Shown: one piece after another, positions 18,816 through 27,846 of the stretch
Layout of the letters: each line of letters opens with the position of its first letter
Position numbering within the stretch: the first letter of the stretch is position 1
Source of the DNA: Ochrobactrum sp. Q0168
Lineage (GTDB): Bacteria > Pseudomonadota > Alphaproteobacteria > Rhizobiales > Rhizobiaceae
DNA length: 64,000 nt
NCBI RefSeq assembly: GCF_016427605.1
Contig: NZ_JAELXQ010000006.1
Span: 208,793 to 272,792 of the forward strand
Reading direction: 5' to 3'
Notes under the pieces: generated by a model
What the model saw: the letters and a program-made list of their open reading frames with translations, nothing else
What the model was told of the DNA's origin: nothing
Databases searched by the model: none
Made by a program: the position numbers and the translations under genes

Positions 18816-19460
18816 TCACTTCTCCAGCGCTATGGATACGGGCGTGAAAAGAGGTAACTGGCCCTTGGAGGGCATGGCGAAGGCGCCACTGGCCTTTACT
18901 TTCATGCTGACCAGATTTTCGCGTGGCAGCTTCGACAGGATTTCATCGTTGACGCGGGTATTGAACGATTTGCCGAACTGCGCCCATTCAATCTGATTGC
19001 GGAATTCGTTGAAGTTCACAAAGCTCAAGCTGTCGCGAATGGCCGTTCCGCGAATGGTCGGTCCGATCTGGACACGCGCATCCGCCTTGCCGTCACCATT
19101 GCTGTCCACATCGACATAGGCGGCCCGTGATTTGGTCTCGGCTCCAACGACCGTGCCTTCCAGCTTGGTTGCAAAGGTCCATGGCGCGTTGCCCTGTTTT
19201 TCACGGTGGCCGAATTTGCTTCCCGCCGCGTCGGCATCGGTATTGGCCGCCGTCATGACTTCATCAAGCGTCACGGTTTTTTCCGCGAAGAACGGTTTGA
19301 CCTTGGAGTCCCAGATGTCGGCAACCGAGCGGTCCGGGTTGAAATTGTCACCGCGGGCGGCTGCGGCTTCCTCAGCTGTTGGCGTCTTGATGATCTTGCA
19401 GCCCGAAAGCGCAACACCACAGGCCAGCACAACAATGGACGCTGACTTCAGCACTGACAT
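18816..19460 (-). CDS. DUF2291 lipoprotein of the apiose importer, with an EF-hand-like loop
   Basis: A 214-residue predicted lipoprotein: the signal peptide ends in the lipobox LSGC (cysteine at residue 21). The mature part matches DUF2291, sharing FVNFNEFRNQIEWAQFG with the counterpart at 4471 (GQFKNQIEFQNAG). Unlike that copy it contains DVDSNGDGKADAR at about residues 117-129, a good EF-hand/dockerin-like calcium-binding loop. It sits between binding protein and ATPase genes, 3 bases ahead of the latter. Family function is unknown; a lipid-anchored accessory that presents or stabilises the binding protein is a guess. Confidence 0.82.
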   Translation of the reverse strand: MSVLKSASIVVLACGVALSGCKIIKTPTAEEAAAARGDNFNPDRSVADIWDSKVKPFFAEKTVTLDEVMTAANTDADAAGSKFGHREKQGNAPWTFATKLEGTVVGAETKSRAAYVDVDSNGDGKADARVQIGPTIRGTAIRDSLSFVNFNEFRNQIEWAQFGKSFNTRVNDEILSKLPRENLVSMKVKASGAFAMPSKGQLPLFTPVSIALEK

Positions 19461-19486
19461 GAAGATATCCTCGGTATAGGGAATAT

Positions 19487-19509
19487 GCCGGGAGCGTTGG
19501 GCTCCCGGC
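19487..19509 (-). repeat. Hairpin between the binding-protein and DUF2291 genes
   Basis: GCCGGGAGC and GCTCCCGGC form a 9-base perfect stem with a 5-base loop. It lies directly after the binding-protein gene and has no T-run. Such a structure usually protects the upstream message, giving excess binding protein over the downstream subunits. Confidence 0.6.
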
Positions 19510-19525
19510 TCTCAACGCGCCGGGC

Positions 19526-20500
<975 letters not shown>

Positions 20501-20528
20501 TCAGCCCTGTTCCCGGCAGGGCAGTGGA

Positions 20529-20547
20529 GGAGGGCGCTTGACCCTCC
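20529..20547 (-). repeat. Short hairpin between apnO and the binding-protein gene
   Basis: GGAGGG pairs with CCCTCC around a 7-base loop in the 74-base gap. It may tune expression of the binding-protein gene relative to apnO; it has no terminator T-run. Confidence 0.4.
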
Positions 20548-20556
20548 CGTTCATTA

Positions 20557-21384
20557 TCAGGTGATGCGGCGAATGCTTTCGGCGATCTCCTGCGGTTCAA
20601 AGACGTTTTTCCAATCGTCGCGCATCAGCGCGGGGATGCCGAATTCGATTGCTTTGTTGCAGGCATCCGAGAACACGCCATCGATCTCCTTGAAGATTAC
20701 CGCGCCCAGAACATTCATATGGCCCAGCAGGAAATCGCGAGCCGCTTCTTCCGGTACGCCGCGTCGCACGCATTCATCCATTGCCTGGCGCATGACGACG
20801 AGAAGCGAGGCGCAGACGGTTTCCGAAAGGCCGGGCTCCAGCATCGCCATCTGTTCGACCGTGACGCGATGCGAGCGCATGACGGGAGCCCAGATCACCT
20901 TTGCGATTTCTTCGCCCAGCGCGTAGTCCGTCTCTGGTCCCTGCATGAGTGCCGAAACGATATGCTGCTTGGCAAAAAGACCACCGAAATGATCCTTCTT
21001 TGCCTGCATGTCCGTCTCGTCGTTAAAGATGGGCGGATGGCAAGGGTGGGTGACGAAATAGGTCAGATCGGCGCGCTCGGGCAGATGGCCTGCGAAGGGG
21101 GCGGCTGCGTCAAGCGCGATCACCATTGTGCCGGGCTTCAGTTTGTCGATAATGCCTGCGGCTACTTTCCCGATGAGAGTGTCCGGCACGGCCAGAATGA
21201 CAACTTCGGCATCTGCAAGGCCCTGATCGGCATCGACCGTATCGATGCCCAGATCGTTCTTCAGACGCGCCTTGCCTGCATCGCTGACTTCAATATGGCG
21301 GACGTCGAAGCGCGAGCCCTTCAAGTTCTTGGCCAGACGGTAACCCATCTTGCCGCCTGCGCCGAACAAAGCGATTGCTGTCAT
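20557..21384 (-). CDS. apnO: ApnO-type D-apionate oxidoisomerase
   Basis: A 275-residue protein with an N-terminal Rossmann domain (IALFGAGGKMGYRLAKNL) and a helical C-terminal domain of the 6-phosphogluconate-dehydrogenase-like superfamily. THPCHPPIFNDET, around residue 110, is a conspicuous motif in these proteins. ApnO oxidises D-apionate with migration of a hydroxymethyl group to give 3-oxo-isoapionate. A palindromic candidate operator lies just upstream, so apnO may have its own promoter inside the cluster. Assignment combines family text with linkage to ApnL, OiaK and the RuBisCO-like protein. Confidence 0.82.
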   Translation of the reverse strand: MTAIALFGAGGKMGYRLAKNLKGSRFDVRHIEVSDAGKARLKNDLGIDTVDADQGLADAEVVILAVPDTLIGKVAAGIIDKLKPGTMVIALDAAAPFAGHLPERADLTYFVTHPCHPPIFNDETDMQAKKDHFGGLFAKQHIVSALMQGPETDYALGEEIAKVIWAPVMRSHRVTVEQMAMLEPGLSETVCASLLVVMRQAMDECVRRGVPEEAARDFLLGHMNVLGAVIFKEIDGVFSDACNKAIEFGIPALMRDDWKNVFEPQEIAESIRRIT

Positions 21385-21418
21385 GGTTGAATTTTCCTCC
21401 GGTATCTTTGGTAGCTTA

Positions 21419-21433
21419 ACTGGTATAACCAGT
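21419..21433. promoter_or_regulatory. Candidate GntR operator upstream of apnO
   Basis: ACTGGT-ATA-ACCAGT is a perfect 6-base dyad around a 3-base centre, in the gap between oiaK and apnO. The half-site ACTGGTATAA recurs in the promoter region of the RuBisCO-like gene and the GntR gene at 24114. The TGGT...ACCA form fits FadR/GntR-family sites. Confidence 0.55.
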
Positions 21434-21451
21434 CAATGAGCATTCCAGATT

Positions 21452-22795
21452 TCAGGTGCGTAAACCGTCGCGTATTTGGCTGAAATAATTGTCAGCGCCG
21501 ACCTGCCCGCCTTTCAGTGCGATTTGCAGGCCATTGGTTGCAGCGTCGTCGCCATGCGCGGTGCAAAGCGGCGAACCGGGTGTTTGCGGAAGCGGCAGCA
21601 GCGTGGTCAGTGCATCGATATGCAGCTCGCGCAGGGCGTGGCTGGACGTATCGCCACCCGCTATCACGGCGCGCGAGAGACGTTCGCGCTCAACCAGGCT
21701 GCGCAGGATCGATCCCAGAATGCGCGCCAGTCGATGGCGGCTCCCGGCGATACGGTCGATTTCGCGGCCGCGATCGGCAGAGGGACCAAGTGCTGTATTG
21801 AGAATGACGCTTCTGCCCACCTGCAAGGTTTTTTGCGCATATGCGATGGCGGTTTCCATCGCCTGCTCAGCATTTTCACCGAGGAGTTCGAGCGGATTGA
21901 GATTGATGCCGACAAAGCCGGCTGCGGTTGCGTTGCGAATCTGTCTTTCGGTTGTCGGCGAAACGCTGCCCGACACCACGGCGATACGATCCACTTTGCC
22001 CGGCAGCGGAAAATCTTTCCTCGCGCCGATCAGGCCCGCCTCTCGCCATACGGCAAGCAGTGCATATTCGATGCCGGAGGAACCGGCCACAATCCAGCCT
22101 TGTGGTGCACGTAAACGCCACAGTTGTTCACCTGCGCGCAACTGGCTTTCGGTGCTATCCACATCGAACAGCACCATGCCAGTCGCCTGCCGCGCGATCC
22201 TTTGAACATGCGCGTCGGCTTCGGGTGAGGTGAGCGCGACACTATCAATCAATTCGGTTTTCAATGTCGTTTGTTGGGCTAGATGCAGACGCAGATCTGC
22301 TTCATGCATCGGCGTCACAGGATGACGGCTCATCACCGGATGCCGGTCGATACGGTAGGTCTCGCCTTGATAGGCAGCAAAGAGATTGCCGAACGATGTG
22401 TAACGCTTGAGTTGCGGCGCACCGACGATCAGCGGAACATAAGCCTGTTGGAAGACCGATTTGCCGATCTCGATCGCCTTGCCGATATTGCCGACATGCG
22501 GCGCGGAATCGAAAGTGGAACAGACCTTGTAGTGGCAAATCGCGGCATTGAGGCTACGCAGCCAGGCGAAGGCGGGGGTCAGATGCGCATCCATCCAATC
22601 CGGCGTTTCGCTGCGACTGGTGCCCGCGAGACCAATGGCGCGGCAATGTCCAAAGCGCGATAGAAGCGCGTCATCCGGCTTGTTCATGAACAAGACAGTT
22701 TCGATACCATTCGAACTGAGCGCTTCCATCACATCCGTGGAACCGGTCAGATCATCCCCGTAATAGGAAAGCAGCGGCGCGTCGAGGCCAGTCAT
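21452..22795 (-). CDS. oiaK: OiaK-type 3-oxo-isoapionate kinase (DUF1537 four-carbon acid sugar kinase family)
   Basis: A 447-residue kinase of the family formerly called DUF1537. It opens with LLSYYGDDLTGSTDVMEAL, the N-terminal substrate-domain signature, and the C-terminal nucleotide-binding domain carries VIAGGDTSSHALREL. In the apiose pathway OiaK phosphorylates 3-oxo-isoapionate at O4. Its start overlaps the stop of the RuBisCO-like gene by 4 bases (ATGA), tying kinase and next enzyme together. Other family members act on erythronate or threonate; the neighbours decide the assignment here. Confidence 0.8.
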   Translation of the reverse strand: MTGLDAPLLSYYGDDLTGSTDVMEALSSNGIETVLFMNKPDDALLSRFGHCRAIGLAGTSRSETPDWMDAHLTPAFAWLRSLNAAICHYKVCSTFDSAPHVGNIGKAIEIGKSVFQQAYVPLIVGAPQLKRYTSFGNLFAAYQGETYRIDRHPVMSRHPVTPMHEADLRLHLAQQTTLKTELIDSVALTSPEADAHVQRIARQATGMVLFDVDSTESQLRAGEQLWRLRAPQGWIVAGSSGIEYALLAVWREAGLIGARKDFPLPGKVDRIAVVSGSVSPTTERQIRNATAAGFVGINLNPLELLGENAEQAMETAIAYAQKTLQVGRSVILNTALGPSADRGREIDRIAGSRHRLARILGSILRSLVERERLSRAVIAGGDTSSHALRELHIDALTTLLPLPQTPGSPLCTAHGDDAATNGLQIALKGGQVGADNYFSQIRDGLRT

Positions 22796-24051
22796 CCTTC
22801 GCCTCCATTGCCAAATTTCGCCAGAGAGGTAGCAAGTTCGGGGTGGTCCTTTGCGTAAACCTCAAGCGGGATGTCAGCAACAGCGGCTTCCCATGCCTGT
22901 TGCACGGCGCGAACGCCTGCTGCCGGTCCGCCAGGATGGCTGACAATGCCACCGCCGCACAAATAGAGGAGGTCCGTGGTGCGGCCTGTGCGGGCATAGG
23001 TTTCCGGTGCCTGTCCGCCCCATTGACCGGAGCCTGCAACCGGCAGCGGGCAATCGGTGAGATCGAAGAGCGGTGTACTGATCGCCTTGAACGACGAGAC
23101 GAAGCTTTCGTCCGGCTCCCAATATTTCACGCGGATGCCATTGATCTGAAACTGATCGACGCCGAGCAGGCGCCAGAACTGCTGATAGACGCTGAAATCC
23201 ATCCCGGCACCCGGATTGCGGGTCAAGATGTCCCAGCCGTTGCGATGCGCATGCAGGACAAGACCCGAGCGCTTGCGCAGGAAACTCATCCCGCCGAAGC
23301 CGATAGAGTTGATATTGACCACCGCGCAGTTGCCGCCCGCTTTGAGAACCAAGTCATGATTGCGCATCATCTCGTCGGGATCGGCATGTGAAATACCGAA
23401 GGCATACATGACCTTCTTGCCGGTTTTCTGTTCGTGATCGAGAATACGCGGCATGATTGCCGTAACGCGTTCTTTCAGCGGCGAATAAGCGGGACTCATC
23501 AGCTTCTCGTCGTCCTTGATGAAGTCCACGCCGGATGTAATTAACTCGCCCACCAATTCAGCCGTTTCATGGGGACGCAGACCGAGCGCGGGCTTGACGA
23601 TGGTGCCAATGATCGGACGCTTTTCAACACCGGTGAGCTTGCGGCTTCCCTCAATACCAAATTGCGGGCCGGGATGGGCGTCACGGAATGCCTGTGGCAA
23701 CTTCATACCGACGACGCGAATGCCGGTCATGCCCTTGATCGAATAGCCCCCGCCAATGGCGATGGTCATGAGAGCGGCGAGGTCGGTCCCGACCGCATCA
23801 AGCGGAAAAGCAATGTCAACATCGGCGCGCCTGATTGGGCCGTGACCTAATTCCAGCTCTGGCCACGCTGGAACGCGGGCTTCCTCGAGAGGGCGGATAT
23901 CCAGCACTCTCGCGGCGACGCGAGCCTTCAATTCATCCGTTTCACGGGGAACGGCAACAAAAGTGCCGGTGGATTGATCGCTGGCGATCTTGGCCGCCAT
24001 CTTCTCAATGTTGCCGGTGCTTTCTATGCGGTAGGTCAAACGGATGTTCAT
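22792..24051 (-). CDS. RuBisCO-like protein, 3-oxo-isoapionate-4-phosphate decarboxylase (OiaX) or transcarboxylase/hydrolase (OiaT) type
   Basis: A 419-residue type IV RuBisCO-like protein. From the start used here, K153 lies in VKPALGLRP (the KPxxG active-site block), and K179-D180-D181-E182 in DFIKDDE is the carbamylated-lysine and metal-ligand motif. H267 is in VLHAHRNG, and CGGGIVSHPGG is the phosphate-binding glycine segment. So the metal site is intact although true RuBisCO function is not expected. It would act on 3-oxo-isoapionate 4-phosphate made by OiaK. The OiaX type gives L-erythrulose 1-phosphate; the OiaT type gives 3-phosphoglycerate and glycolate. Linkage to the ery genes favours OiaX but does not prove it. 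The open frame extends 57 codons further upstream, through the promoter region; the ATG chosen matches the family N-terminus. Confidence 0.82.
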   Translation of the reverse strand: MNIRLTYRIESTGNIEKMAAKIASDQSTGTFVAVPRETDELKARVAARVLDIRPLEEARVPAWPELELGHGPIRRADVDIAFPLDAVGTDLAALMTIAIGGGYSIKGMTGIRVVGMKLPQAFRDAHPGPQFGIEGSRKLTGVEKRPIIGTIVKPALGLRPHETAELVGELITSGVDFIKDDEKLMSPAYSPLKERVTAIMPRILDHEQKTGKKVMYAFGISHADPDEMMRNHDLVLKAGGNCAVVNINSIGFGGMSFLRKRSGLVLHAHRNGWDILTRNPGAGMDFSVYQQFWRLLGVDQFQINGIRVKYWEPDESFVSSFKAISTPLFDLTDCPLPVAGSGQWGGQAPETYARTGRTTDLLYLCGGGIVSHPGGPAAGVRAVQQAWEAAVADIPLEVYAKDHPELATSLAKFGNGGEG

Positions 24052-24113
24052 CGGAATTGCTGTCACTCGCTGTTTTACTCGCGCCAGCGAAAGCGCATGG
24101 CGTTTGAATGCAA

Positions 24114-24134
24114 ACTGGTATAATGAGTATTCCA
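24114..24134. promoter_or_regulatory. Candidate GntR operator in the divergent apiose promoter
   Basis: ACTGGTATAATGAGTATTCC shares ACTGGTATAA and a following GAGYATTCC with the site upstream of apnO. It lies between the divergent RuBisCO-like and GntR genes, where a regulator would control both. Confidence 0.5.
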
Positions 24135-24244
24135 ATATCTGCAAGAGGAAAATTGTTAGCCTATCCATGAAGGCGCAGGTAACGACTTTCATCTGCGCAT
24201 TCGAAGATGCATAAGGGAACAAAGCTCATGATTAGTGAGATGCC

Positions 24245-24949
24245 ATGACCCAGCCCATCGAACCCATTGTTCGCCGTAAATTGTCAGACGAAGTTTTTGA
24301 CCGGCTCGAAACCATGATTACGTCCGGCGAATTGCTGCCGGGCGATGAGATGCCATCCGAACGCGTCCTGATGGAACGGTTTGGCGTGGGCCGTCCGGCG
24401 ATCCGCGAAGCGATGCAGTCGCTTGCGAAAATGGGGCTGGTCAGCATCTCGCATGGCGAACGCGCAAAGGTTCTCAAGCTCACTGCAAGGTCGATATTTC
24501 AACAGGTGGACCCGACTGCGAAAATCATGCTCGCGCAGTCTATGGATACGCTTGAGCATCTCAAGAGCGCGCGTATCTTTTTTGAGCGCGGCATTGCCCG
24601 CGAGGCGGCGCAGAAGGTTACTGCGCGCGATATTTCCGAATTGCGCGACATCATCGAACGGCAACGGCAGTCATTGGGTGACGCGGATGCGTTCATCGCC
24701 GCGGACATGGAGTTTCATATTCGCATTGCAAAAATTCTGGATAATCCGATCTTCGTAGCGGTAAGCGAAGCCATGTTGGCTTGGTTGAAGGAATACCACA
24801 CGCATATGCTGATCTGGACCGGCAAGGAAAAATACACGCTTGCCGAGCACACTGAAATTCTCGACCGTTTGGCCGAAAATGACGCTGAAGGCGCAGAGGC
24901 TGCAATGCTGGCGCATTTGAAGCGTTCACGCGACTTATATGTGAAATGA
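24245..24949 (+). CDS. GntR-family regulator (FadR/FCD subfamily) of the apiose cluster
   Basis: A 234-residue regulator. The N-terminal winged helix-turn-helix (about residues 8-75) has LPGDEMPSERVLMERFGVGR and PAIREAMQSLAKMGLVSI. The C-terminal all-helical FCD ligand domain carries FIAADMEFHIRIAKILDNP, with the acidic and histidine residues that bind metal in this subfamily, and TEILDRLAENDAEGAEAAML. It is divergent from the apiose operon and probably represses it through the ACTGGTATAA sites, with a pathway intermediate as inducer. No gene symbol is known to me. Confidence 0.85.
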   Translation: MTQPIEPIVRRKLSDEVFDRLETMITSGELLPGDEMPSERVLMERFGVGRPAIREAMQSLAKMGLVSISHGERAKVLKLTARSIFQQVDPTAKIMLAQSMDTLEHLKSARIFFERGIAREAAQKVTARDISELRDIIERQRQSLGDADAFIAADMEFHIRIAKILDNPIFVAVSEAMLAWLKEYHTHMLIWTGKEKYTLAEHTEILDRLAENDAEGAEAAMLAHLKRSRDLYVK

Positions 24950-25228
24950 TCGGTTGTTTTGAAAAATAGTCGTAAGTTCAGGTTGAGCGCCAGTTTTACG
25001 GTTTGATCACAAAAGCGTGACGCACTTCTCTTTCTGTTCGAACCCTAACGCAACAGGCGATCTCCAAAATAGAGCGTCGAGTCCGCAGCCGGTTCGCAAA
25101 AGGATGCAGAACTGGCGCTGGCCAGGTAAGAGAGACCAACATAGATCACAGTAAGAAGTCAGTCGTTTACTCGACCCGACGTCAATTGCTCGCAGCGACG
25201 AACAGGAGGCGGTGGTCTCGTTTGCACT

Positions 25229-26458
25229 TCAGCGATAGCGGAAGAGTTTATCATCTGGAACGGGCCTGCCCGTTAGGGCGGCTGGGATGTTTTGTGACGC
25301 GATCATTGCAAAGGTTATCCCGTTACCACCGAAACCCATGGCCGCGAATATGCGTTCATATCCGGGTACACGGTCAATAATCGGCAAGCCGTCTTTGGTG
25401 ATTCCAAAAGGCGACGACCAGATATAGTCCGGCTTATCAATCTGGATTCCGGTGAGTTTTTGCAGCTTCTGCGCGATGATGATCGCTTTGTCTGTCAGTT
25501 TCTTCGGATCGCGATTGCTGTCTTGCGCTTGCTCATCCTCGCCGCCAGCGATGATACGTCCAAAATCGTCGGTCCTGAGATATAGATAGGGATCAGACGC
25601 TTCCCAGACGAGCACGTCTCGCATCCAATTGGGGACATGAGACAGGGGTTTCGCGGCTATCGCCCAGGTTGACGTGATGCTGTGCCATTTCGTTTCCATT
25701 TGGGGAAGATACTCGTAACCGGTGCAAAACACCGCATGTTCCGCGACCAGAACTTCGCCTTTTCTGGTCGCCAAGGCAACGCCTGACGGCAGTTCGGCCA
25801 TATCGGTAATCTCGACGGGTGAAACAATATGGGCATTGCGCGCCAACGCCTTGCGCAGGAGGCCTGCGGTGAGTTGCGCCGGATTGGCAGATGCGGAAAT
25901 GTCTGACAAAATCGCGGCAGGCCGATCCAGTCCAAAGCGCTCGGCGAGAGCCGCGTGATCGAGATAATCGGAGTTGATGCCAATCCTGTTGCGGGCAGCC
26001 GCCTCTTTGGCCAGCGCTTGGGCTCCCATCTCGTTACCCGCCAGATAAAGAGCAGACTTCGGATGCATCTGACATTCAAGTTCGAGGCGGTTCGCCAAAT
26101 CGATCAAGTCCCGAACGGCCTGCGCTGACCGCCGCCAAGCCGCATTGGCGAGCTCATCGCCGATTTTCTTGCGGAGAGACGTTAAAGCTATGTCGATTTC
26201 GTGCTGGATCATTGCCGTAGATGCGGAGGTCGATCCTCTTACAGGCGGTCTGCGGTCCACGATCAACACGCTTTTTCCACCACGCGTCAGTGCTTCCGCC
26301 ATCAAGGCTCCAGAGATGCCTGCGCCGACCACAATAATGTCGAAAGATTTATTGGGAAGGTGCCGGTTCGCCTGCACTGTGGAATTCGGCGTTTTGATCC
26401 AGAAGGGAATACCGGTTCGAAGGTCGTCTTTACGGGTCGCTGCATCATGATTTGCCAT
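25229..26458 (-). CDS. FAD-dependent oxidoreductase (DAO family)
   Basis: About 409 residues. The Rossmann motif FDIIVVGAGISGALMAEAL lies about 40 residues in, then RRPPVRGSTSASTAM, and the C-terminal block SPFGITKDGLPIIDRVPGY with MGFGGNGITFAM is typical of D-amino-acid-oxidase-like flavoproteins. Substrate is unknown (amine or amino acid oxidation is usual). The open frame starts 30 codons upstream; the ATG used here has GAAGAAGA ahead and gives MANHDAATRKDD. The 279 bases between it and the GntR gene show nothing recognisable. No EcfG-type promoter was found for it, unlike the genes that follow. Confidence 0.8.
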   Translation of the reverse strand: MANHDAATRKDDLRTGIPFWIKTPNSTVQANRHLPNKSFDIIVVGAGISGALMAEALTRGGKSVLIVDRRPPVRGSTSASTAMIQHEIDIALTSLRKKIGDELANAAWRRSAQAVRDLIDLANRLELECQMHPKSALYLAGNEMGAQALAKEAAARNRIGINSDYLDHAALAERFGLDRPAAILSDISASANPAQLTAGLLRKALARNAHIVSPVEITDMAELPSGVALATRKGEVLVAEHAVFCTGYEYLPQMETKWHSITSTWAIAAKPLSHVPNWMRDVLVWEASDPYLYLRTDDFGRIIAGGEDEQAQDSNRDPKKLTDKAIIIAQKLQKLTGIQIDKPDYIWSSPFGITKDGLPIIDRVPGYERIFAAMGFGGNGITFAMIASQNIPAALTGRPVPDDKLFRYR

Positions 26459-26541
26459 GAAAATCTTCTTCAAAGATACGTGAAAACGGGAATTATGAGC
26501 GGTTTTGGCGGTCGTTATTCTGATCGCGGACGGGGAAAACT

Positions 26542-26566
26542 GGAACATCTGCCATGATAGATGGTT
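26542..26566 (+). promoter_or_regulatory. EcfG-type general stress promoter (DUF3175 gene)
   Basis: GGAAC, 17 bases, GTT (read as GGAAC-N16-GGTT), about 40 bases ahead of the DUF3175 start. Confidence 0.75.
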
Positions 26567-26606
26567 TTGAGAGCAAAAAGTTCCCTGAAATCATTGAGGT
26601 GCCCCT

Positions 26607-26894
26607 ATGACGAAGTCCAATAAATGGTCGGCCGAAGTGACCGAGCATAGCGATGCGCTGACACTTGAGCCGCATATTTTCGAGAATGAAGATCCGAAGA
26701 AGATAGCGCTTTCTCTAAAACGTTCGGCTGATCAAAGCCAAAAACGCAAAACCACACCATTCCAATCGGCAATGTCGATGTTGACGTTTTATATCAATCG
26801 CGCTGGTAAAAACTTGCCCAAGGAGCGCAAAAGAGTATTGGAACTGGCGAAAAGCGAATTGCGTAGCGCTTATGGAAAGCCCGAGAAACATTAG
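26607..26894 (+). CDS. DUF3175 small stress protein
   Basis: A 95-residue basic protein matching DUF3175: KWSAEVTEHSDALTLEPHIF, then DPKKIALSLKRSAD and TPFQSAMSMLTFYINRAGKN. The family is widespread in proteobacteria and of unknown function. Its Lys/Arg-rich helices would suit nucleic-acid or membrane-surface binding, but nothing shows this. GAGGTG precedes the ATG and an EcfG-type promoter lies just upstream, so expression in stress or stationary phase is expected. Confidence 0.8.
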   Translation: MTKSNKWSAEVTEHSDALTLEPHIFENEDPKKIALSLKRSADQSQKRKTTPFQSAMSMLTFYINRAGKNLPKERKRVLELAKSELRSAYGKPEKH

Positions 26895-26903
26895 GCACGA
26901 AGC

Positions 26904-26928
26904 GGAACAATCACCCGTGCGACAGGTT
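26904..26928 (+). promoter_or_regulatory. EcfG-type general stress promoter (proline-rich protein gene)
   Basis: GGAAC, 17 bases, GTT (GGAAC-N16-GGTT), 32 bases ahead of the next start codon. Confidence 0.75.
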
Positions 26929-26960
26929 CGACCTTTCTGGAAAAGAGGAAGGAATATCAG

Positions 26961-27362
26961 ATGAACACGCTGCAACCCAATACCACGCACGCATTTCTGT
27001 GCAGTGATCATGTCCTGGAATTGCAATCCGGCGATCCCACAGAAATACCGCCGCCCGAGCCTGAGAAAGTTCCCCAACAGCCGCATGAAACCGTTCCCCA
27101 CCCTGATGGCGAACCAATCGGTCCAGATGAACCGGAGCAGATACCGCCGCTCCCGGAACGCGGATTACCTTCGCCGAAACCGGATAGTCCAGGCCAGCCT
27201 ATGATGACTAATGGTTACCCGGATAGGAGTGGTTCTTCAATAAATGGGCAAGATGGACACAATTTGCAGCGACCATTTTCGTCGTTGAAACAACGGTTTG
27301 AGGAATTGTATCGAGATCGACGAAGTTTGTCGATTGCATTGCTTCACCCACCCAATAGGTGA
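26961..27362 (+). CDS. Proline- and glutamate-rich hypothetical protein overlapping the convergent flavoprotein gene
   Basis: A 133-residue open frame with a strong AAGAGGAAGGAA ribosome site. Residues 25-85 are a low-complexity run built on EIPPPEPEKVP and EPEQIPPLPERG, with no predicted fold. No signal peptide or membrane segment is clear. The last 50 or so residues are antisense to the 3' end of the gene at 27208, so the two convergent genes overlap by 155 bases; a sequence error or a real overlap are both possible. The upstream EcfG-type promoter supports that the gene is real. Function unknown. Confidence 0.6.
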   Translation: MNTLQPNTTHAFLCSDHVLELQSGDPTEIPPPEPEKVPQQPHETVPHPDGEPIGPDEPEQIPPLPERGLPSPKPDSPGQPMMTNGYPDRSGSSINGQDGHNLQRPFSSLKQRFEELYRDRRSLSIALLHPPNR

Positions 27363-27846
27363 CGGCATTCGCCGGCAAGGTAAAACCAACATCGTTCAGT
27401 GCCTGATAGAGCTCTGCGGATACGTGATGGGCTCCATCCTCGTTACCAACCACAACCACAGCTGCAACGCAGTCATAGGGCGGCATCCGGTTCTTGTCAT
27501 CTGTTTCGGAGAGAAAGGCATCCATGCGTTCCAAAACCCGCTTGCAGATGCTGGAGGGCTGTCCGAGCCATATCGGCGTGCCAAGAATAAAAATATCCGC
27601 TCCCAAAATCTTTTGCCGTACAATTGGCCACTCATCATCATCGCTTTCGCGCGAAGTTACCCCCGGTTCAATATTAAACGCACTCAATCGCAGATGCTCG
27701 GTTTCGACGCCATAGGGAATAAGATGGGAATCCAGATAACGTAGGAGTTCGTCTGTTGAGGACGGCGTACGTTCCGCCTTTCCTTTCAAAGTCGCGTTCA
27801 GTGCCACAGCCTTTAGGGGCACGGGGATTGGAGATGTCGTTGTCAT
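27208..27846 (-). CDS. NADPH-dependent FMN reductase / flavodoxin-like protein
   Basis: A 212-residue flavodoxin-fold protein. The phosphate-binding loop region is LNATLKGKAERTPSSTDELL, an unusually spaced version, and ADIFILGTPIWLGQPSSICK is the conserved second FMN loop of the WrbA/FMN-reductase group. VVVGNEDGAHHVSAELYQAL follows. It probably reduces FMN or quinones and could serve redox stress. The start overlaps the stop of the preceding small gene by 4 bases, forming a two-gene operon under a GAAAC-type stress promoter. Confidence 0.75.
   Translation of the reverse strand: MTTTSPIPVPLKAVALNATLKGKAERTPSSTDELLRYLDSHLIPYGVETEHLRLSAFNIEPGVTSRESDDDEWPIVRQKILGADIFILGTPIWLGQPSSICKRVLERMDAFLSETDDKNRMPPYDCVAAVVVVGNEDGAHHVSAELYQALNDVGFTLPANAVTYWVGEAMQSTNFVDLDTIPQTVVSTTKMVAANCVHLAHLLKNHSYPGNH

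Noticed and set aside
22792..24051. True RuBisCO and carbon fixation
   Set aside because: No small subunit, phosphoribulokinase or CbbR; neighbours and size fit RuBisCO-like proteins of apiose catabolism.
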